Positions 46,698 to 57,911 of a DNA stretch of 64,000 nucleotides are shown here, piece after piece. Positions within the stretch are counted from its first letter, which is position 1. Each line of letters opens with the position of its first letter. The notes below the pieces were generated by a model. That model made no database searches. It was not told where the DNA came from and saw only the letters and a program-made list of their open reading frames with translations. This DNA is from Gonapodya prolifera JEL478 (Eukaryota; Monoblepharomycota; Monoblepharidomycetes; Monoblepharidales; Gonapodyaceae). A program made the position numbers and the translations under genes. Location: positions 1-64,000 of the forward strand of contig KQ965868.1 in the NCBI GenBank assembly GCA_001574975.1. The letters run 5' to 3'.

Positions 46698-48503
46698 TCA
46701 TTCCTCCTTCTTGTTCACGACCCACTTCCGCCTCATATGGGGCGCCTTCACTCGCAAGTCCTTCCTCCACTCCTCCGTCTTCGCCGTTCCCACCGCAGTG
46801 TCATCACCCTGTGCAGCAATCGCCGCTTCGATCTCCCGTACGATCTCATCGTGGTACTCCCACTGCCGCCCACCCATAACATGCCGTGCGCGTCCAGCTC
46901 CATGTTTTTGTGCATCGTGTTGCTCGAGGTCGTGGCATACTGATGGCGGGGGACATGTGATGGTTCCGCGAAGAATGTGTGCGGCGAGAGCGGCCTGTCC
47001 TTCGAACAGAGGGAAGGGAATGACTCGAAGGGGAAGCCCGATCATACTCAGAGTGGGATTATGGGGATAGATGCACTGGAAAGACGAGTGGTATGGGGGT
47101 GAGATGGATACCGGAGAGTACGTACTGTCCACACAACTCACCTGTTTCCACAGCCCATTTACTTCCATGCCTTTAGACTCATCTACAATGGAGCGGTATT
47201 CGGCGCCCAACGGCGATATGTACCCTTCACGTGATAATGGGTCGTCACGGAGGAAAGGCTGCCATTCAAGTTGGAGGTTGAGTCCATCACTAGAATTAAT
47301 TACAGAACACGACGTGGAGCCATCGGAGAATCCGAGCGCACTCACAAAGTCGTACAAGAATCCCGTCGCAATCATCACAACATCCACTTCGAACGGCTCG
47401 GTCCCCTCACAGACAACTTTTGATCCTTCGAATCGCTCAACCTCTCCCACAACTTCGGCTCCCGGAGCGTCAGGGTGCGACTCCGACCCGATAGGGGTAC
47501 CTGCAGCCTCTCTGGTGGCTTTCGTCAAGGAGAGAAACACGCGTTCAGAGGAGGATACAAGTAACCGCGCAATGTCCACTGCTGAGGCTCCAGATCCTAC
47601 GACGTTAACTTTCTGACCAGAATACGATACTTAGCTTACAATTGACACCGGAAAGGGTTGAAGTGGTCCTCACTTGATTGGAAAACTCCTCTGGATCCCG
47701 GAAAGAATGTGAGTGCACTAATCGTCCCGGAAAGCTGGCCAAACCAGGAAAGGCGGGTATGTAGTCCGCATAGTAGTGACCTGAGGTGCGCGTATGTGTT
47801 TCACTCGAGTCCTCAATTACGTCGTGGGCAGACCGACTCACCATTGCAGCAAACCACGGCGTCGTACCGATGAACTTGTCTCTCCGGCACGTCTTCGCCA
47901 TCCACAACTCTGCCGTTTAGCCAGTTCACTCGCTCAGTGACGACCTCCCATTCACCGGCTGCGCCGATGTCTTCCCCCGATTGCTGTTCAATCCACTTGA
48001 CGCTCACGACCTTCCACCCCGCCCGCACCAACCCAGCAACGTCGAAATGCGTCGCATATGATCTTATGTAGTTCAGAACGGACGTGTGAGGCGGGAAGGC
48101 TTCGTTGCATTCCTCAGAAGGTGGGAAGGGGAAGTCTGAGAACTCCATCAGCTTGGTGGGGATGTTGGTGCGCAGACATGGATCTACGACCGCAATAAAC
48201 CTTTCCGGACTACGCCACATGTGAAAATCGGGTGCTCCACTCACACATTGCCGAGTACGTGAAAGGATCAGTCGCTAACGGTCTCTTGGACCCAGTTCCA
48301 GCGCTTTCCTCATCAGCGCGGCCTCGAGTCTCGTCGTTGGCATCGGCTCCGCGAACATCAGTGCAAATCCAGGTGCCTCCGATGTCGGCCTGCGTCTCCC
48401 AGATGGTGATGTCGACGTTTTCGGAGCCAAAAATTTGCCGAAACACTTTGGCAGCGCAGAGTCCCGCGGGGCCAGCGCCGATGACGCATACGCGCTTGGA
48501 CAT
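46698..48503 (-). CDS. Flavin-containing monooxygenase (FMO type)
   Basis: N-terminal FAD motif MSKRVCVIGAGPAGLCAAK (start 48503; an upstream in-frame ATG at 48572 would add 23 residues before the fold). Then VDITIWETQADIGGTW, LRTNIPTKLMEFSDFPFP, SVLNYIRSYATHFDV, RYDAVVCCNGHYYADYIPAF and PGRLVHSHSFRDPEEF. The second nucleotide motif is VNVVGSGASAVDIARLL, later VDVVMIATGFLYDF (the ATG motif of FMOs). The end is TLSMIGLPLRVIPFPLFEGQ then HMRRKWVVNKKEE at 46698. Introns lie near 48240, 47800, 47640 and 47120. FMOs oxygenate N, S or soft nucleophiles using NADPH and O2. No break was seen. Confidence 0.8.
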
Positions 48504-48756
48504 TGGAGGGAAGTGACGATGCGGCGATGGACGGATGTGTCTTTGCTTTGAGTTCCCCCGGAACGGAAGCACTTCCTACTCAGTCACATAAATACACTGA
48601 AGTCTATCTACATTCCCTGTTCTCGGCTTATATTTTCATTTTTGAACACTGCCAGCCGTGTGACATAATCGTGTGATGCTCCTGGAAGTTGATAAGTGTC
48701 TGCCTTGGTGACATTTTCTGTCGATGATCTCGTCCTCCACTTCGAAGACCGGAGCA

Positions 48757-51278
48757 TCAGTATGAACCATCGACACCAGCTCCTGGAATCACATCACCAT
48801 AGCTCCTTGTCCCACTGAGCCTGCTTCCGCCACTTCCACCACTTCCCTCACTTCTTCCACTCCCTCCACTCGATGCGCCGCTCTCGCGTCCTTTCCCCCT
48901 CTTTCCACGAGCATGTCCTCTGGATCCGGCGGGCCCGTTGACGGCGTCTTTGACGCGAGCAACAAGCTCCAAGTACTGCTTTCGGACACGGCTCAGCTCC
49001 TCTTCGAGGTCTTCGGGGTCGTCTTCGTGGTCGGACTGTTTCGTCACAGTTTGGCCCGAGATGGGTGTGGACAGCAACGTGTCTGACGAAGACGCGGTTG
49101 ATTGGACCATGCTAAAAGATGAGGCGGAATGTAAGGCCCGGTGGTCCGCTGGTGCAGCGCCCTGGACCCTCCAAGAGAACTTGTCGGATTCACTTTCGGA
49201 CCACGGCTTCGGGTTGTGTGCTTCATCCACGCCCTGTCCCATCTCCGCGACTTCAAGATTTGCAACCTCAATAAGAGCCGCTTCGCATTCCCGTCTTCCG
49301 ATTCGTGTTCCTGTCAGGTTCAGCCACCTGAGTCTGTCCGGGCGGCGCATAAACGTCAGCGGGGGTGCGAGGGAAGAGCAACTGGAGCAGTCCAGGACTT
49401 CGATAAATACCGGGAGGTGCGGAAGGCGCGATAAGTTGTGATTGCTCGAGAGATTGAGATGTCGGAGAGACGCAAGTTCGTCCAGACCCGGAAGTATCTC
49501 GAAGAGGTTGTGGTGTGCGCGCAGCTCTGCAAGGTGAGGTAGCCGAGCGACACCCGGAGGTAGGTCGACGAGTTCGTTTCGCGATACATCCAAAAACTCC
49601 AAGGCCGGGAGCGAAGTCTCCGAGATCGAGTCTGGCAGTGATGTGAGCGAGTTTGAGGACACGTCGAGCCTCGTCAGTGCCTTCAGTGGGCGAAGAAAGA
49701 GGGTTGATGGGATTTGGGCGAGGTTGTTTTTGAAAAGAAGGAGTCGGCGGAGGGTCAGGTAGAAGGGAGGTGGTGCTTCCGAAAGCTTTGAAATCCGATT
49801 CGAGCGAAGGCTGGGGAAGTGAAGGANGGGGGGGCACTTTGTAACTACGGTAGTAGGCGCCCAGCGGAACAGCAATCAACTCACTCCAAGACCTCACACT
49901 TCCTGAGAGTACTCCAGAGCTCCTCGGGAATCTCATCGACACAATTGAAGCTGACGTCCAACCACGTGAGCCTCGGTGCAATCCGAGCCATTTCTTTCGC
50001 GGGAAGCTCTCGAAGCTGATTGTTGGAAAAGTACAACCGTTCTAAAGCGGGTGACGAATGACTCGGCGGCCGAGCAGATACCAATGCCTCGTGCGACAGA
50101 ATCTTCCGCCACAGGTGCGACTGCTTTCCGTGGCTTAAGTCGAGCGAGCGGCTTGGGATGGGGAGTGAAGTGGTCGAAGAAGTATCTCGGGTGGGAGAAT
50201 TTTCCAAGCGAGGTGTACTGGAGGTCGGGCGCACGTCGGTGAGGGAGGGTTTCGTTGGAGATTTGGGTGGCAAGCTGGTGTCAGAATACGGTGAGGCGAT
50301 CGGAGTAAACGCGAGGGGTGCTGGAGAATCTTTTCGAGGTTCTCCGGGTGCCTTGTGTACTCTGAATCCGGAATTGAGTTCTTGGTCGGTGGATCGAGGA
50401 GTTGGGACTTCTTCATTCCGCATTAACGCTGCCCCAGACGGAGAGTTCGGCTCTAATCGAGCCGCTTTCGGCGGGCTTTTCGGAGGTAGAAGCGAGAAAA
50501 TAGGACTGGTGCCGGGCTCTGGTGTACTTCGTTGAAGTTTCGGTTTCGGTGCCGGTGCTGGTGTGACCATCCTTCTGCTGGTGACAGGGCCCATGAGCGC
50601 CTTCCGTATTTCGGAGATATCTCTTGGCGCAGTGTTGCTGTCGGGTGGTTGTGATCCTGATCGAGGGGTTGGCGTGGTGCGCAGTGTCGACTGACTCAGT
50701 GTTCGTGGTTGGCGGTCTACGGTGGACGAGGACGAAGCGCGGTGTAAGGCTGGGCGCGGTGTGATTCTTTCAGATGGAGAATTTGAATTCTCGAAGTGGG
50801 GAAGCGACGAAGGTCGCTGGACAAAACTTCGTCCTGCTTGGAGATGTCGATGATCCCCGGGAACAAATGCGGACCGAGGCCTTGAATCCACCAGAGCTGC
50901 CACTCCCGTATCTCCGTCACTTTCAGAGTTTCTTCGTTGAGGCGCAACAGCAGTTGCAGCGCCCTTCACGTGATTGCGCGCCGAGGGCCTTCGTTCAACT
51001 CCCTTTCCCTGCGCTTCCCCGGCGCCATCTGCGCCTTCCGCCCCGGCCTTTGCAGAGTTCGCTTCACAATCGATGTCCCACTCCGCGAGTCTTCGAAGGT
51101 CCCCGCGCGACTGGCGTTTCACCAGCTTTGTTGTGAGGTCGCCAAAGTCGACATCCCATGCCAAGGATTGCTCCTCCTGAAATGGGTCCTCCACAAAAGC
51201 GGACACCAGAGTCCCAGTAGAAGCGGGATGGGGCGGCGGTGTAGGTCGGAGCAGGCGGGGTGGCGGGCGTGGGGGCAT
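48757..51278 (-). CDS. Leucine-rich-repeat protein with long disordered N-terminus
   Basis: Two exons. The first (51278 to about 49882) starts MPPRPPPRLLRPTPPPHP and is Ser/Pro-rich and charged for about 400 residues, then enters LRRs: ALERLYFSNNQLRELP, RLTWLDVSFNCVDEIP. The intron joins as CEVLD-LRSNRISKL, an exact LRR core across the splice. The second exon continues LRRLLLFKNNLAQIP, ALTRLDVSSNSLTSLP, ALEFLDVSRNELVDLP, HLAELRAHHNLFEILP, SLRHLNLSSNHNLSRLP, RLRWLNLTGTRI. A coiled-coil-like segment DLEELSRVRKQYLEL and a Gly/Ser/Arg tail follow. About nine repeats resemble fungal cytoplasmic signalling LRR proteins. Partner unknown. One N lies in the intron. Confidence 0.8.
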
Positions 51279-51581
51279 CGAAAAGTCAGGGTGTTGTGAA
51301 CGATAGACTTTCAGTTTGTCCTACACAAAATATAATTACTTTATGCGTACTGGATAGGTGCAGATGCAGGTGTGAGGACGCTCAATAATAGAAGTGAGAT
51401 CCCAGACCAAAAACGTTTTCAGTTGGTCGTGACAACATGCGTATGTGATCATATGTCCCACCATCGATAGTTCTCGTTTTGGGGAACACCGCACGTCTAT
51501 AGTTCTATTTGAAAAGCACTAGATGATTTCACCGCTGAAAATGGTGGTTGTACATATTTTGTCCCTGGTGGCCAAAGGACT

Positions 51582-52272
51582 TCACTGATAACGGCAAGGA
51601 TCATACCCATTTTGAACCACATTAGCGACAGCTCCCCCGCAGTCACCCCCACCACAAAGCTGAACGCCATGAACATCTGTTGGGCAGCTTGCCTGATTGC
51701 AGTAGTAACCACATATCGTGCTTTCTTCATGTACAATGCCGTTGAGGTACGCCGTGCAGGACCAGGTCAAAGAAAGGATGTCAAAATGAGACACTGCATT
51801 CGCATCATTTCGAGGAAACGGGAAAGAAACGACACAAGGTCATAACGCAACTCACGGTAAGCGTAATTAAATGTACACCGCCTGCACAATGCATTCTTCA
51901 AGCCTGCCTTGTCGAGTCTGCGGGGTTCATAGTTGTAACAGCAGCACGTAAAATCTTGTGCGTCGCACAGCCCGGAAGCTTCCGCCCGCTCTGAACGTTA
52001 GACTAGTAAACGTTATAGCGCAAGCAGCCATGCCCGGCGCAGAATTATGAATTAAGGTGAATGAACGCCGACATCGTTGGGTCGCGGGGAGGCGTTATGC
52101 AGAGCCAGAAGAGTGAGGAATATATGTCAGTGTGAAGATGTATCAAAGTCCAAGTGCAACAAAGCGTCAAATTTGGCCGAGGTAAAAAAACGAGAACTCG
52201 GCAATTGCACAAAACCTTACCCAGCATCACGAGTCCCACGAGGAGAAAAGCGACAGCGTGTCTCGCCTTCAT
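51582..52272 (-). CDS. Secreted Cys-rich protein, copy 1 (splicing uncertain)
   Basis: Exon 1 gives a signal peptide, MKARHAVAFLLVGLVMLG (start 52272), ending at a GTAAGG donor. A middle exon shares CDAQDFTCCCYN and LDKAGLKNA with the gene at 56097-56567. A last exon reads STICGYYCNQASCPTDVHGV, then LCGGGDCGGAVANV, and ends YDPCRYQ at 51582. The Cys density suggests an extracellular disulfide-rich protein. The middle region has stops in some frames, so this copy may be damaged or the introns misplaced. Confidence 0.45.
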
Positions 52273-52632
52273 GGTGGAGCACAGGCTGAGCAGGACTTGG
52301 AATGTCAGGTGTTAGTCCAGGTTCCGCCCGCTCCTCACTGCAATGGAGTGACCTGTTTGTCGCCAGAGAGTTCTTTGGTAGTAAGCCATCAGGTTATTTC
52401 GTCCTCCGTGGGGTGAATAAGGGAAGTGTGTCTTGTGGTGAAGCGCCTCGTCAATTGTAGGCGTCAATATGAGTGGAACCTGATCGTTTTCGCTTCGAGT
52501 GCTCACAATATTATATTCCACAATGTCTAATACGAAGACATACAAATCCATGCAACTCCGAAATGCACGGATGAAGCGACATTGTGATCCAAGTTGTTTC
52601 CCCACCCCTCAGTTGACTGACATGTCATTTCT

Positions 52633-53629
52633 TCACAACACAATCTCTCCCGTCCCATACTCCGTCGCGTACTTCCACGATTCTTTATACCAAGGTGCGA
52701 TGACGTATAGTATCGCAAACTTTCTCAGGACCCAGGGTAAGGTGTCGCCCACGAGGACACTTCGAGAGGCCGCCGGGATGTGGTACAGCATGAATGGGAG
52801 GGAGGTGAGGGGGGGCTCGGATTGAACGAGGACAAAGATTCGCTGTTGGAGGTGGAATGGAGAACGATTTAGTTGATCGCTCCACGCTTCTTGCTCATAT
52901 TTGGCCGCCTAGAGGGATTTACGCACCTTGCGCATATCGAGCATCTCTTCTTCCGAGAATCGCATCCAGAATTCCAACGTGGCGAGAGCTTCCTCCTGGG
53001 CGAGGTGAGGGAATAAGAAGTCCTGGGTAGAAAACATTCACATCGCGATTAGCAGTCCGGCCGGAAAATAAGACAAGCATAGTGCCAGCTTACCTTGATC
53101 ATTGTTGTGTAGTCGACCACTTTGTGAGAGAATTGCTCGTCGTACGCTTCAGAGATTGGCATGTCTCGTCGGGAAGAGAGTGCTTTAAGCATGTTTGTGA
53201 ACTCCTCAAGGAGTTTGTGGCGCACCTAGTCAATTTTAAGACACATTGAGTAAATGCGATTGATCTCGTCCCCAGACCTAGAGTACTCACAGTGTGGTCG
53301 TCCTCATATTGTGTCATGATCACTCCCTTCGTGGCGAAAAGAGGGAAAATGATTGCATCCTCGTTCTCATGATGGCTACAAGGACAATTCACGCCAATTA
53401 AGGTGAGATCAATCGAAAAANGCCGCGATTGTGCTCACAATGTGATGAATTCGATGTACGACTGCAGGTACAACACGCAGCTCTTCACGTCCGGGTTCCG
53501 AATCAGCTTTGGAGACGTTTCAATAATGTTGTTTGTGGATGCGCGGATGACGCCGTGGACGGTGTGGAGTCCGAAGTTCTCCTGCTCCCAGGTGTTGAAC
53601 TTTTGAGTGATGGTGGATTGCGAAGGCAT
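52633..53629 (-). CDS. Hemerythrin-like HHE-domain protein, copy 2
   Basis: Inverted near-identical copy of 11043-12039, with the same five exons, intron positions and motifs (LHTVHGVIRA, HHENEDAIIFP, FLFPHLAQEE). Small changes are EETLATL to EEALATL, RLFVRVQSEPPFTS to RIFVLVQSEPPLTS, and FAIPYV to FAILYV. The last exon stays open to the stop at 52633. The 5' flank differs from copy 1: directly upstream is an open frame with a hydrophobic stretch (FTVLTAFGVGLLVLLGLSMG), which could supply a membrane anchor through an extra exon. Two paralogues about 41 kb apart in opposite orientation imply a recent inverted duplication or gene conversion. Confidence 0.8.
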
Positions 53630-56096
53630 GTAGATGATTCTTTGTTCTCGGGGGTGAATGTGAGTCGATTGTGCGTCTCAGCATCGTCGCTCGGGTTTAA
53701 GTTCAGCAGCTGAAGCACCGCAGCGGAGAGGAGAAGGCCTTGGTCCCACCAGGTCCACCTAAGCAGGGCTGTACAACCCATGCTGAGGCCTAACAAGACA
53801 AGAAGCCCAACGCCAAAGGCTGTCAAAACAGTGAAATCGAGGTGTTTTCCTTTTTGGGTCACTCTTGACCAAGTCCCATAATAACACGTCGTTGAGTTCA
53901 AGCTGTAGTGTAGCCTTATTGGCCTGGTACGAGATGAGAAACATAAAAGATTATGAGTAAACGATGTTGTTGACGAAGTGTGGTATAACACCTTGGTACA
54001 CTACTATGCACTATGACGTGCCCAGAGTTATCAAATCAAATTGGAGAAACTCAAAACCACACACTCCTGAGTTGTAAAAAAAAAATATGCTGTCAGCAGA
54101 ACGTGTGAAAGCTCTGTTGACGAAAGCCAGGAAGCAGTTCACTTCAGGCGACGCTCACACTTCTTTAGGACTCGCTGATGTCAGGAAGTGATCAGCTGCG
54201 CAACACCAGACCCACAAAGCACAACAAAAATAGCTTCCACAAAAAATTTGACATCAATGACTTAAAGCCTACTTCTTGCCCATTTTCTGCAATACGCGAC
54301 GAGAGAACTTCAAGCAGTAACGGTCCCAAAGGGATGACGACATGCTTCGAACAAAAAGATGTTACAACCCATGCCCAGGCCCGACAAGAAACGAGGCCCA
54401 AAGCAAAGGGCTATCAAAACAGCGTGCATAAAGCGTTGTCCTTTTGGATGTCCATGTACGGAGTCCCCTCAAAACACGATGTCAAGTTCAATGTGGTTTG
54501 ACGGGCACGCTACGAGAGGGAACTGGAAAGGAAGACGGTAGCTGAGTGATGGGAGTCAACAATGCTCTGCAATATTGTAGAATAAATGATGTGGTTCCAC
54601 TTCTTGCCCAGGTAGCATGCTAGTGCATAAATGTACAATGACGTGATTAGGACGTTAAGTCCAATGACCCAACAAGCCCAGCCAGCAGCGCCGGTATCAT
54701 CAATTCAAACACCACACAAGTCGTATAGCCCGAAGCATAAGACCGTCAAAATTATTTGCGCAAACGGTTTTCCTTTTGTTCAAATGGGTCTCATTCAACG
54801 AGTTCTGTCAAAACACGCCATCGAGCTCAGGGTTGTTCGGCGTCGCCGGGAGGCGATATGAGAAATGAACTAAAAAGAAAGAGGATAGCTAAGTGAAGGA
54901 ATCCGCATCATTTACAACGTTGGTGCATATGGCGGCTTATCCTGAATTACGCACCGAGTTGTGCAAAATGGGAGAAAAGGGTACCACACCATATACTCTC
55001 AGCAAAACGCTGTCTTTCGTCACGAAAGAAATGATCATGGAAGTGCGGAACGTGTGACAGATCTGGCGATGAAAGAGACGAGGCAACCAACTCTTCGTGT
55101 ACCCGATCACACTTCGACGGTGAACGCGCATGGTGCAGACCACCGAAACGTGAAAATTCACAAAGAGTATACACTTTGACCACGCATCCTTTTCCACCAG
55201 GACGTACGCTGCATAAACAAATTCACACTCCGCACCAGTATGTGGTACGTAAAGAAAAACCATTCTCTCACTTAATTCTTGCCTCCTTTATTCAGGAAAG
55301 CTTCTTGCTTCAGGACCTTCAACTTTCTCGGCCTTACTCGGCAACAAGCTTCTACACAATTTTGCATCAATGATTTACACCCTACATCTTGCCCATTTAG
55401 CTTCTTAGTGCAATGAACGTCGCAAGAACTTGAAGCAGGTCAAAGTTGTCAAAGGGATGACAACATTGTTGAGCCAAAAATAAAAATTTCTTACAACCCA
55501 TGCCGAGTCACCATGAGACGGTGTATAGCGCAAAAGGCTGTCAGAAAGGCGAGCTCGAAAGGCTTTTCTTTTGGGTCACTCAGGTCCGCCCAAAACATGT
55601 CATAATTCATAAACGCCAGGAGACAGTCAATTACCTCGCATCACGCGAGAATTAGAAATGGAGACTCGGTCCTAATTAAAGTGAGGTGGTAAGCAGGAGG
55701 GGGGGAGCTGGTAGACAAACGTCAATCGCAGATGCGGGTGGTTTCACTTCCAGCGTTAGACTCGGCACACTACGCAAAGAATAAAACGTCCGACTTGCAC
55801 CAGTTACTCAACACATGTTTCTTTAATTCGAATTGCAAGCTAATCAACGAGACTGGCGAGCGCTTCAAAGCACCTAGTTCGACCTTCGATAACCTCCGCG
55901 GCATTCCCAACAAGCGTCAGCAATATTTTGACATCAACAATTCTCACCCCATCCCCCATCCCATAACTAGCTTCTTAGTGCAATGACAGACTCGATAATT
56001 TCAAGCAGTTCAAAGGTCCCGAAGGATGACGACTTACTATCCACATAGTACAACCTGTGCCAAGGCGCAACAAGGGCACAATGATTATTTCGGGTG

Positions 56097-56567
56097 TTAA
56101 AGCACGAAATACCCTCGGTGAGCAATAAAGTTCGGGATGGAGCGACGGAATGGATATAGACTGGCTGCACAAGCATTCTTCAGGCCTGCCTTGTCAACTC
56201 CGCGGGCTCCCCAGTTGTAACAGCAGCACGTGGAATCTTGTGCGTCGCACATCCCGGAGACTTCCGCCCACTCTGAAAGTCCCACTGGTAAGGTTTGCAG
56301 TGCGATCGCGAGCAGCCATGCACGGCGCCGCGTTGAAACGAATGAATGCGGACATCGAAGCGTTGTCGGGTTGCATGATGAGTAGAGCCAAAAGAGAGTG
56401 AGGAATACCTGACGACGTCGGTGTGAAGACGTATCAAAGTCCAGGTCCAACAAAGCGTCGTAAGATATGGCCGAGGTGACAAACCCAGAACTCGACAACT
56501 GCACAAAGACTCACCGAGCATCACGAGTCCCACAAGAAGTATCACAACAACGTATCTGGCCTTCATG
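56097..56567 (-). CDS. Secreted Cys-rich protein, copy 2
   Basis: Exon 1 is MKARYVVVILLVGLVMLG (start 56567), a clear signal peptide, followed by a GTGAGT...CGTCAG intron. The conserved segment CDAQDSTCCCYNWGARG, then VDKAGLKNACAAS, is open to a stop at 56097. Another frame is also open across this exon, so the true phase needs transcript data. The Cys-cluster frame is preferred because both copies keep it. Its upstream region resembles that of copy 1 (about 52300-52500 against 56690-56880), so promoter and gene were duplicated together. Confidence 0.5.
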
Positions 56568-57602
56568 GTGGAGACTGGAGCGCACGTGGAACGGGAGCCG
56601 GGCTTGGAATGTGAGTAGTACAGGATTTTAGGCACCCGTTTCGTGGCAGGTGTGCATGCCCTTATCATTTATTATTCGCCGATTCAAAAACAGGTATACC
56701 TGAGGTGTCCGGAAAGGCAAGACCAGCCTGCGGCCCGGTCCTCACTGCAAAACGTGACCTGCTGGTCGGCGAATATTTGACCCCCGTGGTCCGTGGGGTG
56801 AGTGAGGGCAGAGTGTTGTGTTAGGAAGCGGCTCTTCAATTTTAGGCGTGAATATGAGTGGAGAAAGTACCCGTGTGAGCAACTAGCGCAGAAAAGAAGA
56901 GGACAGGATTGAGCGGAGCAAGGAGTTCAGTGCGATGGGAGTGGAGTGGAGCTGAGATGGCGAGTTTCGTTTTATTCCTGGGTCAACGGCATGTTGGGAC
57001 TCCGACTTGGGTCCAAGTGACGTGGGTTAACAGCGAGGCCTGGTTGCAGAGGGGTAGTAAACGACAACTGCGGAGTTTGGGTCTCGCCTTCCGGTCGAAG
57101 TCTGGGCGCAGCAGTGACGTCAGCAACCGCCAGACCTGCTGCACCACGCAGATAAAAAATCTCCGCCATTCACCAGCTTCTCAATATCGTCTTCATTACG
57201 AAGCCCGTAGCGAGCGGTAGCGAGCGAGGGCGAGCTCAAAACTGTGCACAGGAACTGTGGCCCGGTTCGAGGGGGACCTTTTGTCCCTCTGTGAGAAAAA
57301 AAAATCTTCAATTTACCATCGACCTCCAGCTTATTCACATCAATCGAACCAGTAGGATCATATTAGGTGCCGTCCAATCAATCAAGGCTGTTCCCCCTCG
57401 CTTGGATTGGGAAAATCGAGGCGAACTTTGGGGATTTGTCCACCACAAAGATCAATGAAAATCATTTTCGCTAGAGCTTTGCTGGGCATCGGCCACCGTA
57501 CAACAATGAAATGAAGCGACGGTATGGCACCCAGACTGCGATTCCCCCCTTTGGTTTTGTGACCTGGGAGCGAAGCCTCGGAACCACCAGATTTCTCTGT
57601 GA

Positions 57603-57911
57603 ACGCATCCCAGAAGCGCCGATTCACATCTTATTCGACTCCTCATCACGATAAGAGCTGTCACTTCAGCAATCAAAGGGAGAACATCCCTCAATCGATG
57701 TTGGGGCGATTCTGTCGATGGTTTTCTCATCGAACCCGCTTTCCGTTGGCGCAAATGGAATTTCGAATTAAATGAAAATGGCAGTGTTTTCAGTGTCATG
57801 CCAGGACTGGGGGATTTGAGCTTCTCTGATGTTCGATGGAGTTTTGTACATAGTGGAACTGTCCTGTCCATTGCAGGAACTCCAAACTTCAACTGTACCA
57901 CAATGCTGTGA
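57603..57911 (+). other. Open, protein-like frame without a start codon
   Basis: About 103 codons are open between a TGA at 57600 and a stop ending at 57911. The translation looks natural (LIRLLITIRAVTSAIKGRTS, FRWRKWNFELNENGSVFSVM) but has no ATG near its start. It may be the last exon of a gene or a relic. Upstream, TAIPPFGFVTWERSLG (57520-57570) lies in another frame. No family is recognised. Confidence 0.25.

Noticed and set aside
52801-52830. Suspected frameshift in the last exon of HHE copy 2
   Set aside because: The C-run is the same length as the matching stretch in copy 1. It encodes EPPLTS and the frame is kept.
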